From: Chaetorhynchus papuensis
Lineage: Eukaryota; Chordata; Aves; Passeriformes; Rhipiduridae
Direction of reading: 5' to 3'
DNA: 64,000 bases
NCBI GenBank assembly: GCA_013396525.1
Contig: VWYX01001295.1
Location: 1 to 64,000 of the forward strand
A program made the translations under genes and the position numbers. Below are positions 1-11,600 of this stretch, piece after piece; position 1 is the first letter of the stretch; each line of letters begins with the position of its first letter. The notes under the pieces were generated by a model that made no database searches, was not told the DNA's origin, and saw only the letters and a program-made list of their open reading frames with translations.

Positions 1-1480
1 TGGGATCCATCCCAGGGTGATGACGGAGCTGGCAGATGTGCTTGCAAAGCCGCTCTCCATCATTTACCAACAGTCCTGGCTCACTGGTGAGGTTCCAGAT
101 GACTAGAAGCTGGCCAGTATGACTCCCATTCATAAGAAGGGCAGGAAGAGGATCCTAGTAATTATAGGCCAGTTAGTTTGAGCTCAGTACCTGGCAAGGT
201 AACTGAGCAGTTTATATTGAGTGCCATCACACAGCACTTAGAGGATGGCTGGGGGATCAGACCCAGTCAGCATGGGTTTAGGAGGGCTAGGTCGTGTTTG
301 ACCAATCTGATCTCCTTCTATGACCAGGTGACCTGCCTGGTGGATGCGGGAAAGGCTGTGGATGTTGTCTATTTAGACTTCAGCAAAGCCTTTGACACTG
401 TCTCCCACAGCATACTCCTGGAAAAGCTGTCAGCCCACGGCTTGGACAGGAGCACTCTTTGCTGAGTTAAGAACTGGCTGGATGGCCGGGCCCAGAGAGC
501 GGTGGTGAATGGTGCTGCATCCAGCTGGTGGCCAGTCACTGGTGGTGTCCCACAGGGGTCTGTGCTGGGACCAGTTCTGTTTAATATTTTTATTGATGAC
601 ATGGATGAGGGTATTGAGTCTATCATTAGTAAATTTGCAGACAACACTAAGCTGGGAGCATGTGTCGATCTGTTGGGAGGTAAGAGAGCTCTGCAGAGAG
701 ACCTGGAATGGTTGGATGGATGGACAGAGTCCAGTAGGATGAAGTTTAATAAGTCCAAGTGCTAAGTCCTGTATTTTGGCCACAATAACACCCTGCAGTG
801 GGCATGGTGTGGCTGGACAGTGCCCAGGCGGAAAGGAACCTGGGGGTACTGGTCGACAACTGACTCAACATGAGCCAGCAATGCTCCTTGCTGGCCAAAA
901 AGGCCAATGGCATCCTGGCCTGTATTAGGAATAGTGTGGCCAGCAGGACCAGGGAAGTCATTCTTCCCCTATACTCGGCACTGCTGAGGCCGCACCTCGA
1001 GTGCTGTGTCCAGTTCTGGGCCCCTCAGTTCAGGAAGGATGTGGAGACACTTGAGCATGTCCAGAGAGGGGCAACAAGGCTGGTGAGGGGCTTGGAACAC
1101 AAGCCCTGTGAGGAACGTCTGAGGGAGCTGGGGTTGTTTAGCCTGGGGAAAAGGAGACTCAGAGGTGACCTTATCACTCTCTACAACTCCCTGAAAGGTG
1201 GCTGTAGCGAGGTGGGGGTTGGTCTCTTTCTCCAGGTAACAACTGACAGAACGAGAGGACACAGACTTAAGCTGCGCCAAGGAAAATATAGGTTGGATAT
1301 TAGGAAAAAGTTTTTCACAGAAAGAGTGATGAAGTACTGTCTGCCCGGGGAGGTGGTGGAATCACCGTCCCTGGATGTGCTTAAAAAGACTGGATGACGC
1401 ACTCAGTACCATGGTTTATTAGGGCATGGGTTGGACTTGATGATCTTAGAGGTCTCTTCCAACATGCTGATTCTGTGAAA
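1..1480 (+). mobile_element. CR1-type LINE, 3' part of ORF2 to 3' end, inactive
   Basis: The region encodes pieces of a non-LTR reverse transcriptase split over frames. At 178-465 there is an RT motif A segment (YLDFSKAFDTVSH). At 502-765 there is the GVPQGSVLGPVLFNIFIDD segment followed by FADNTKLG, where family members have FADD. At 870-1397 there is the C-terminal CR1 region. The element ends with the CR1 3' terminus pattern (TTGATGATCTTAGAGGTCTCTTCCAAC, then an ATTCTGTG-like end) near 1480. Stops and frameshifts (for example the TGA after residue 95 of the first piece) and the changed catalytic Asp mean it cannot encode an active enzyme. The 5' end lies outside the window. Confidence 0.9.
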
Positions 1481-2533
1481 TCACTGGACTGTGATATCTT
1501 GTCCTCAAATCATTAAACTAGCTGGGCCACTCAGACTCCTTCTGCTAACACAAACAGGTAAGTCATCAGTAGCACACAGTCCCCTTGTTTCACAGGCTCT
1601 TCTACCCAGCTGCCATGTGTGTGAGTGTCTGTGAGCTCTTATTAGTCCATGCTGAAGATATGTCAATGTTGACCATATTTCCCAAGATGGAAATAGCCTC
1701 TGTTCCTGTTTCCACATTGCAAACTGAGAAAACAGTAAGATGCTTTATGTTTGAGTTGTTGCAAACGGTTACCAGTAAACTGTTTCTTCCCATTTCTTCT
1801 GTATTCATAATTAAGAAGTTAAGAAGCCTCTCCTTTGTATAATCGAAACAAAAACCAATACTTGATGCACATTCATATTTCTTCACATTGCTTCCCAAAC
1901 ATCAGAAACACTTGTATAAATTAGCCAAAACAACCCCAAGAAAGAGGCATAAAGGTAAAAAACCCCCAAAACACCAAATATAAACCACAACACAAAACAA
2001 CGACACATCAGTTTTACATAAAATGTTTGGGAGTGTTAATCTGGTAAAATACCAAGTGGTGAGACATTCTCCAGTACCTAAGTCTATGATTTACTTAAAT
2101 ATCATTTACTGAAATTATTAATTCAAACACATGGTCACCATAAATTTTAATTTCTGCTGGATCATTCCTTGTCTATTAGGCACTGGAATGATCCAGTCAT
2201 TCAGGACGGATACACAGTTCTAACCTAGAGTTTTACTGTGCTGAACTGCATGTACACTTTCTTAAGCTTGCAGTGTTATGGAAGCCCAAAGAAAGAGTTT
2301 CCTTTTAAATTTTATTTTTATTTTATTAAAAGATTACATATTATAAGTAATTTTAAAAAATCCAAACTTTTTACAGCACCTGTGACAGCGAGAAGTCCTG
2401 TTATTCATAACTGGCTATTAAAAAAGTTGCAGTACAATATGAATGATTTAAAACAAGAATGAGGAGACAGAAGGAAAAAGATTGTTTCATTTATAAATGC
2501 TGTGCTTGAAATGTGGGGTTTGAGCTTGATCCT
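1481..2533. other. Unassigned flank downstream of ADH
   Basis: This is AT-rich DNA past the ADH polyadenylation signal. No gene or repeat family was recognised. It holds one perfect 12-bp inverted repeat at 2157-2196, listed separately. Confidence 0.6.
2157..2196. repeat. 12-bp perfect inverted repeat (hairpin)
   Basis: CTGGATCATTCC at 2157-2168 is exactly complementary to GGAATGATCCAG at 2185-2196, with a 16-base loop. It lies about 340 bases beyond the ADH poly(A) signal on the ADH-sense strand. Function is unknown. Confidence 0.8.
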
Positions 2534-2539
2534 TTTATT
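2534..2539 (-). terminator. ADH polyadenylation signal AATAAA
   Basis: The minus strand reads AATAAA about 120 bases after the ADH stop codon. It is the nearest canonical hexamer, so it is the likely 3' end signal and implies a short 3' UTR. More AATAAA-like hexamers occur near 2310-2330. Confidence 0.6.
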
Positions 2540-2656
2540 CAAGGGTAGTGGTAGATCTTTCAGGAAAGTCTTGGTTTGCATTTTGTGTAAGTTGTATTGG
2601 AGGATGGTGAAGTTCATACCGATGGTGAGCCATCTGCTGCTTAACATCTGGGAATC

Positions 2657-2681
2657 CTAAAACGTCAGGACACTGCGGATA
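2657..2681 (-). CDS. ADH1: ADH coding exon 9 (residues 368-375 and stop)
   Basis: Completes the protein with SIRSVLTF and a TAG stop after the acceptor CTGCAG. Arg369, which contacts the coenzyme phosphate in this family, is kept. It is only 25 coding bases and was placed by phase and the conserved C-terminal pattern. Confidence 0.85.
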
Positions 2682-5600
2682 CTGCAGTGTAAAATGACAA
2701 GTTAGTGACTAGGAAATCCCCATGGCTAACATCAGCAGGACACTGCTGTTTTCTCTGATAATCTGGGCTATTGCTGCCAAACAAGGTACTCCCTCCCTGC
2801 CTGCCCCCTGCCCCAGCTTGCAGCAAAATGACAGAGCAGATGTGCAAACTTTGCTGCAGATGTAGAGAACAAAATTCACAGAAGACTGCAAAGCCTTCAC
2901 TGATGAAGCCCAGGGCTCCTGGTAATTAATTACCAGCTACAGCCTGAGAAGTTCCTCAGAGAGGGGCTTAGATTCATTTTTCCACTTACAGGGCAACTGG
3001 TATGACTTATTCTGCACTGCAACACTGAAGTATTATACTCCATAAAAATGATCTGCTGCAGCGTGCCTCCATCTTCAGGCTGACTGTCAGTAACCTGGCA
3101 AAGCTGATGGCATCTCTGTCCTCACCACTTTCCCATTTGTTATACTAAGAACTAAAACTAACATTTATAGTCTAAAATAATGTAAAATAAGGACAGTCAA
3201 AAAATGAAGTGTATGCTGAGTTGTTAGAACCTGAGAACAAACCTCAGGGCCTGAAATTCTTCTGTTACTTGCTTTTTATATTCAGAGCAAGTAACACCTA
3301 AAATAACTGCTAGCAAATGACAATTAAAAGAAAGCATGAGTGTAATTCTCCAGGCTCTGTAAGTTATAAACATCTAGAACTTTCAAAAAGGGTCCCCACA
3401 CATACTGAGATACACAATTGCATTTCCTACTTGTGCCAAGGACAATTTTCAGTTCCCATGGGGAATCTCATCAAATGTCTCTATCAAAGAATATTTCCAG
3501 TTTCAATACCCTGTGAAAGCAGAGTCTGACCTGAACTTTCACAATATTTGAGGAAAGCACAAGACCTAAATTCTGAGTTTGCAATGTATATATATACCAA
3601 GTACTTTCCCTTTTTAAAAGCTCTGAAGTTCAAGAAAGTACCCAGTGACTTTAGGACCAATGGTACTTGGACTCTGTTCCCTAACTCACAAGAGGAACAG
3701 GCTATTTCTGTGTTCCTGCTCCTCATCCTGAAGTGTGTCTTGGAATATGATGTAGCTAACCTCTGGCACTCTACAGCTTGGCACTCCCATGCTCCCTTGG
3801 TTGTGTGCTTTTTTTCCAGTGGGTGCTGGGAAGAGACTTCTCAATTGTGTAGTCTTTTCTCCCGTTGCCAGCCAGTGCCTTTGCTCCAACTAGAGTCTTA
3901 AAGTTCCTCTGCAAGGAAAGTTTCTCTGCAAGGGCCCACTGCATTTCAAAAGCTGAAGGTTTGCTGTCTTTATTGCTCCAGCTGCAACCCATGGGAACAC
4001 ACTGGGAGGGATTAAGGGGCATGGTGGGCTGCCTTCCCCATTCTCTACCAGAAGTCAGACTTTGTCTTACCATACATCTCCTTTAGGTTATTTATACAGA
4101 ATGGAACAATGTTTACCTCTTTCCTGTCCTTAGAAGATCAAATCCTTCATTGATCTTTGTCCAAGGAAGTGTGTGGGTTATTAATGGATCCAGAACAAAC
4201 TTTTTCTTCATGTAGTCATCAACCAGTTTAGGAACTGCATCTTTACTCTTCCAGCCTGGAAAAAACCCCACAGACAATGCATAATGATATTAAATGCTTC
4301 TGAAAATGCATAAAACCCAGGGCAGCTTAAATTTTTACATTAACTTTCTATAGCAGAGTAACAGGATGAAATGTTGCAGCATGGCTTTACCTTTGTAACA
4401 CAGGGTGCCAGCCAGAAACACATGGGATAAAGTGCAGCTATTCCACATATCACAAACCCAGCAGAAGACCAGTACAAATCTCAGTCTTTACAGAATCCAA
4501 ACTTTCCCCCACATTAATACTGTTTCAACTTAATCACATTTCATACAAAAGGCAGAGTGCTGGCATCCATGTTGGTAACTGGAAACTTGATTGTCAGCTC
4601 ATAACTGGGGAGTGGGTGGTGGATGTGTCTCTCTTCCTACAAGTACCACTAGATAAAGCTGTCATAAATAGTAGCATATCCTTCCAGAGGAACCTGATTT
4701 GTTTCTGCTATTTTATTCAGGTGTCTTTTGAATACATGGGAGGAACTGGTTATGAGTGAGAAAACCTGTTGTTGGAAACAAGTTTTCTGTGGCCATCAGC
4801 TTTGTGTTGAGTGACTTAGGACTTGCTGAGTCCTAGGAGACTGCTGGGAGAGCTCCAAAAAGAGAAGGAATGGGAAGGGACTGTCGTCAGCTGGCCAGGG
4901 GCTAGCTGGGGTCTGACTTTTGTGGAAATCAGCTGGGTATAACTCCTGATGTCCTTTACAGTCCTGACTCTGCATCTCTCCTGCTGTGTCTCCCTCTCTT
5001 TCTATTCCTCTCATTCTCCTTTTTGCACTTGCTCTTTTTCTCCCCTCCCTCTGTCCTCTCTCCCTCTTTATGATTTTCTCTTTTTTCTCCCTTTATCTTC
5101 TGTCCTTTATCTCCTCTTATCTCTCTCCTTACCTTTTTTCCTCCTCTTTATTTTTCTCTCCTCCTCCTTCTTCCCGTCCCCTCCCCCTCCTTTTCTTTTT
5201 CTCTTCTTTTGCCTCTCTTCATTTTTTCTCATTTTCCCCTCTTCTTTCCTCCCTATTTTTCTCTATTTTCTGTCTTTTTATGTCTTCTTTTCTCTTTGTC
5301 TCCTCTTCCTCTCTTCCCTTTCTTCCCCCTCCCTCCCTTTCTTTTTCCTTCCTTCTCTTGCCATTAACTAACAGTTCCCATAATTAATTCCCTTTGAACT
5401 TCTTTGTCAGCAAAATAGCCATCAATATTACTTCCAATAAGACAGTGTAAGCAATGAATTTGATATACCCTATTTCATTCAAGATGATTTACAAATTTCC
5501 CAAGCCAGTTAAATCACATCTTTCCAAGTCCTTACCTCCAAAGACAGAGCCTTTCCAGCTGCGACCAGTGAAGAGAAGCATGGGATCAAAAGTGACCATT

Positions 5601-8600
5601 TGTTTTGCAGGGGGCACTCCTACAATCACACTGACTCCGTAGTTATACTGGCAACAGGCCAAGGCTGCAGTCTGTATTAGAAACAGAGGGACACCCAGAG
5701 TCAGGCAAGATTTGTCTTTGGGGCACAGAAGTTTGAACTCCATCTCCTCCTCTCAGGACTCTGCTTGCAATTCCTTTTTTATAACCACAAAAATTCATTT
5801 TTTGAAACCACATCAAAAAATGTCCCTTGTATCTGCTCACACCACTGCATCTGCTCTCCTTGGTTAGGTATGTTCTGGCTTTGCTCTCCTCCCCCATTTT
5901 GTCTAAGCCATTAGTGATAAGCCACTGTTGGAGTGCAGATAATGGGCTATGTGAAATGTAGCCACCCTGGTTAGGCCAGGGCACTACAATGGCGTTCCTG
6001 TTCCTAAATTTCTGAGCATGCTTCTGTCCCTGCGTCTCAGTGGGCAATAGCTGGACTTAACAGGTTTGAAGTTAGCTTGGTACTCTGCCAGTGGCTCCCA
6101 GCTGCTCCTCCTCGGTGCTTGGTGGCTTGGTGAAGAGAGTGCTAACGAGCTAATGCCTTGTGTCACCCCATCTTGTGGTTGCATACCATGGTATCCATAC
6201 GGCCAATGACCTCAAAGGAGTAGTCCACGCCCTGCCCGGTCATTTCCATCAACACCTCGTGGATGGGCTTATTGAAATCTTTAGGGTTGATGCAGTCGGT
6301 GGCTCCCAGCTCCTTGGCCTTGGCAAACTTGTCGCTGTTGATGTCCACAGCAATGATGCGGGAAGCTCCAGCTGCCTTGCAGCCCATGACAACAGAGAGG
6401 CCAACTCCTCCGAGGCCGAAGACAGCACAGGTGGAGCCTGGTTCCACCTATAATAATAACCATGTAAACATGGCATATTGTTACAGGCTAGGGAAAGTAC
6501 CATGCATTTCCTCATTATCAACATGATTTCACTCAAGCCACTTCTTGCAATTTAGAGATTACCTGCTGAGAAGGAATTTGCACATGCATACCTGCTAGTG
6601 CAGTAGCCAGCTATACTGTTATGATGCTACATGTGACTAAGAGAAATTGTCCCTAAAATACATTTCTGAGACCAGGTTTTCATTATATGTCTCAGCTTCA
6701 GGTTTAGACACACCTTTTTTTTAAAGGACGCTTTATATTCCAGTGGTGTTAAGATCTGTAATGTGCCAGCTCTAAAAGTCATGTTCATGAATTGCTACAA
6801 ATTGAGTGTTGCATGTATAGGCTTCTGTGTATTCCTAGACTTCAGTTACAATGAACTCTGTTGTAACATTTTTCTAGGGGTGATGTAGCTATGAGGGAAA
6901 ACTTTATAGATGGTAACAGATAATTTTACTGGATTTTAAATTGAAGACTTCTGAGTACCCTAGAGACAAAATCTGAAGTAGGCAAAGAACTAGGATCTTC
7001 TTTCCACACTGAACTAAACAGAATCTATCCTTCCTGGCTGCCATGCTGATGATCCACTTGCAGGCCACACAATCCTGAACAGACCCCATAAAATATCAGA
7101 AACACCCACCACAATATTTACCTTGGCAGTCTGCAGAGCAGCCCCATAACCAGTTGAAAATCCACAGCCAATTAGACAAACTTTGTCCAGAGGAGCAGCA
7201 GAATCGATTTTGGCCACAGCAGATTCATGCACTACTGTGTATTCAGTGAAGGTACTTGTACCAAGAAAATGGTGAACTGCTTTTCCTTTACAGGTGAATC
7301 TAGTGGTACCATCAGGCATTAATCCAGCACTTGTACCAAGGCTGTTTGAAAGATGACCAGAAATAACAGCAAGTAAAATTTGTTGTGTGTAATCAGTTTT
7401 GTATAAAGTAAAATCTAATTAGGGTTGTAAGTAATCCGGGAAAACTCACTCAGTTTTACTGCACAGGTTACTCTTGGTGTTTAAGCAACTTTTGCACTCC
7501 CCACACTGTGGAACAAAGAGTGGAATAACCTTGTCTCCTAGAAATAAAACAGTAATGACAGAGGATTAAAAAAAGCAAACAAGAAGCGTGCAGGTAAAAA
7601 CATGAAGCAAGTGTATTTAATCCCCAGGCAAATGTACACTAGGAGTGCAGTGATAGTTTTATTTCCTTCTGCTGCAATGAACCATCTCTGTGTTTTATAT
7701 AAAGGACATAATTATGGCAAAGTTATGACAAGTAATTTTGATATGCAAAATTCCCAGTTTCCACAAAATTTCCACAGAACTGAGTCAGACCTATGTCAAA
7801 TCCATGTTATGTACTGACACTTCTGAAGTACTCAGCAGTTTATTGAATCTTCTGTGTAAAAAGAAGGTAGTCATACACCTTCTTTTGGTAAAGGAATTGA
7901 GATAAAAATTGACATCCACTAAAACAGCAGATTGGAGTGCCAAGATAACAGGGTTGTAAACTGTGCATACAAAGAATGGGGAATTAAGCATTAATTTGCC
8001 AGTCCTTTTGAGCATCTTTGCTATATAGCAGTCCCCTTACTGTTGCTCTGAGTAAAGGTAGGTAAAATACTTGTCTGAGAAGCAGTGGCACACACAAGCT
8101 AAGTCAACATCTCTAATTCTCTAGCGCAATTACGTGATTAGCAAAGCAGCATGTATCTTCCCAGTGCAATTTTTTACCCCTATGCAATTTCTACAGCAAT
8201 GATATATGGTAAATACCTAATAATCTCTAAACAGGTATTTCCTAATACACATCAGTTTATGATTTGTCACTTTTAAAATGTGGCTAATCCTTGACACATT
8301 GAAAGTCAAGGGAAATTTTTGATTTCCACTAAAAAATGAAAAATGCCTACAGAACATTAAATGCCCCCACTACCTCAGCCCTGAGTTAACTTAGAACTGT
8401 CACACGGGCTTAGTATTAATTTTGCTAAAGAAACATTGCACAAGTTGAAGCATTTTTTCAGAACTTGGAGGTGTAAATTAAGCAACATCTGAGAAATGTG
8501 ATTTTGTGCATGTGTGTGTTCAGGCCTGCTATTTCAGCTCACCTGGAAACACGGGGCAGCTAGAACTAGACAACAGACAGATTTATGAACCCAGCCATAA

Positions 8601-11600
8601 GAGAAAAAGCAGCTAGAGCTATCACTGAAATTTGAAATTTGCATTTTGTTTGGAGTTAAAGCAGAAATCTGTAATAAAAATTTTTCTTATACATACCAAT
8701 CCACTTTGGACAGACTTCATACTTGTCAGTATGAACAAAGACACTGGAAGTACAGAGGTGTTAAAAGTGAACTACTCAGGTATCGTAACAAACTGCCTGG
8801 AAATTGAGAGATTCTGTGTAGATTTTTTTCACTGCATATTTTCTCATAATAATTTAGCCCTTGTTAGAATTTTTTCAGTCCTATAAAATTATAGAGGAAT
8901 CCCATCTCATCTTGCAGCAGTTGGCTGAAAATTGTTATCTTTCACTGACTGTCTACGCACTGTGGTTCAAAGAGAACGTAGGGAGAGGAGCAGCTGGTCC
9001 AGATGAGCATCCTCAGAGCAACTCAGCCCTCAGGGAGCAGTGCTGCCTCACCTGCACTGGTGCTGCCCACATGCAAGGCCTGCAGCAGGGTGGGCACCCC
9101 TGTTTTGCCCTGATGCTTTTAAAGTGAAGTAAAACCTAAGTTCTGGTTTACTGAAGTCAGTGGATTATTTAGGTGTTAAGGGAATCAAAAGAAGGTGCTT
9201 TATTGTGTAGTGCTTTGCCTTATTCTTGGGAAAGGGGAGCTGTATAAACTGTGTTCAAAGAACCTGCAGCTAATGCCTGATTTCATATGAACAACAGCAA
9301 AGACTCTACGTTCTTAGTCCCATGACAGGAAAAGCACTATGTATGTGGAAAGCAAGCCACAAATGTTTTTGCCAAAACCAAAAGAAATCGAGTAGAAATC
9401 TGAAAGTAAATCAATATTGGGAACACAGGCGTAAACAGCAAGTTTATATCCTTTGAGATATCGTTGAAAAAATTGAAATTGGAATATTTTTCTGTGCAAT
9501 AAAAATATTCGTGAATGTAATAATCTTTGACTTAGGAAGGAGTTTGGAAACTCAGCACAGGGTTTGTTTCCAGTGCTGTTTCATACCTGGTTTGATCGAA
9601 GTCACTCCCTGCCCAACACTCTCCACAACACCAGCTGCTTCATGCCCAAGAATTATTGGAAAAGGCATAACCAGTGCACCAGTTACCACATGGTCATCAG
9701 AGCGACAGATCCCAGTGGCCATGATCTGATTTACAGGAAAAACAAGAATATTTCTGCATTTAACTGTCGTGTCATATGCAGAAGTGAAATTATATTCTAC
9801 ATTTGAAGAAGCCACCTGCTTCCCTCCAAAATCCAATATGCACACAATAAATCTACAGGTAAAACAGATTTGGTTGTGTGATTTAAGACTTTTGTGGTAT
9901 GTATTAGTCTTCAATCTACAGGGCAAGGCTCCTTTGTGAATGTTTGCTATGCAGTACTGAGCTCTCTAGGGAGTCTGATGGATTTTCTGTAGAGCCAATG
10001 TTCTAGCAATACAACTGAACAGGGAGAACAGAGTAAATTATTCCTAATATTTATATAAATGCATAAAAAGAAAAGTGTGTAATATTATATAAATGCAAAA
10101 TTACGTAAATACAAATTAACCATCACATTATTTATAAACACAGAAACATTGTGTANNNNNNNNNNNNNNNNNNNNNNNNNNNNNNNNNNNNNNNNNNNNN
10201 NNNNNNNNNNNNNNNNNNNNNNNNNNNNNNNNNNNNNNNNNNNNNNNNNNNNNNNNNNNNNNNNNNNNNNNNNNNNNNATTCTGTTATTGTATTGTGTAT
10301 ATATTTTAAATATTTGTATATGTTTCATAAAAAAAATTAGGCTACACATAGTAATTTAGATGACATTTTGCCTTTTCTTGCAGCTAGAACAGCAGTATTT
10401 CTTTTGAAACATTCGAGTACGTATTTACAACTTTTATTCTGACAAATGGATTTGCAACCCCATGAGAAGGTTTTCCCTCTTGAAACTGCTCAAAAATGAA
10501 GGCAGCTGCTGAATTCCACTGAGGCCAATATCCAGGTAAAAGATGAAGCTCATGGCCCTACTGAGCTATTTCCTAGCACAGTTTCAAACAATTAAAAAAA
10601 TTTTCTTGCTCCACACTACAGGAAATTCTGATTTTTGCCTTGTACTGTAATTTTTTCAGCCTGTTAGAAAAACAGGTGTCAGTTAATATAAAATCCAACA
10701 CTGAAAAACTTTTTTTTCTTTAAAAGAACCTCATTGTCAAATTTAGGACTTTAAACATGTTACATAGGAGCTTACTGACTAGTAACTACTTACTAGTAGA
10801 ATGTTTTCTGACTGGGTCTTAAAAATTGATAGGACTAATTCTGATTAAAAGCAGGACAGAATGCAAGTCATAGGAATTGTTTTAAATTTTATTTTTAGTA
10901 CCTTTATGCGAACTTCGTGTTCTTTTGGTGGGGCAACTTCCACTTCCTCAATACTGAACGGTTTATTGGCTTCCCACAGCACTGCTGCCTTGCATTTAAT
11001 AACCTGCAAACAGAGCAAAGAAAACGGGAATGGCACTTGCATTTTTAAGTCATCACACAGACAGATTCTTCCGTTTCTGTATGTGAAGCTCCTGCTCATA
11101 TTTGTGGAGAAGAGAGGGAAAACTACAGGGAGTAAAACCCAAACAAAACAACCAAAAAGTCAGCACCAAAGGTCAGTGTAAGCCTATTTTTCCCCCCACC
11201 AAGGTTATGTCTGACTTTGCTCATATTTCTGTCACATCAGGTTTTCAAATGCATGTGTAATAGTCTCCTAGGACAACAGGATACCTTACCCATTCTCATT
11301 GCTTCTTTGCTAACTTCCTTGGTGGATTACTTTTGCTGTGTTGGACTACTTGTCTATATTTGTATCTTCTTAAAGATGGCACACTAAATGATGTCACTTC
11401 TCAAGCTGTGATAAAGTCCGTATTGCCTAGAACTGCCTGTGTTGGGAACTGAAATTGCTAAAAACGGAATTCAGAGCCTAGTGCAGATTTATGAACATAC
11501 TAGTAGAGCCCAAGTTCAGCCACGAGGTGATGGCTGAAAGGACATCTGTGCAAACTGATGTAGCACTCCACAGAGGTAATCTTAAACAGTCCCTTTAGTG

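Noticed and set aside
1760..1800. Candidate ADH last exon on the minus strand reading ETVYW then stop
   Set aside because: It lacks the conserved Arg and a suitable acceptor; the segment at 2657-2681 fits phase, acceptor and the SIRSVL pattern.
4949..5387. Two open frames of 133-140 codons rich in Ser, Leu, Phe and Pro
   Set aside because: They are a by-product of the pyrimidine-only tract in an ADH intron, antisense to the gene.
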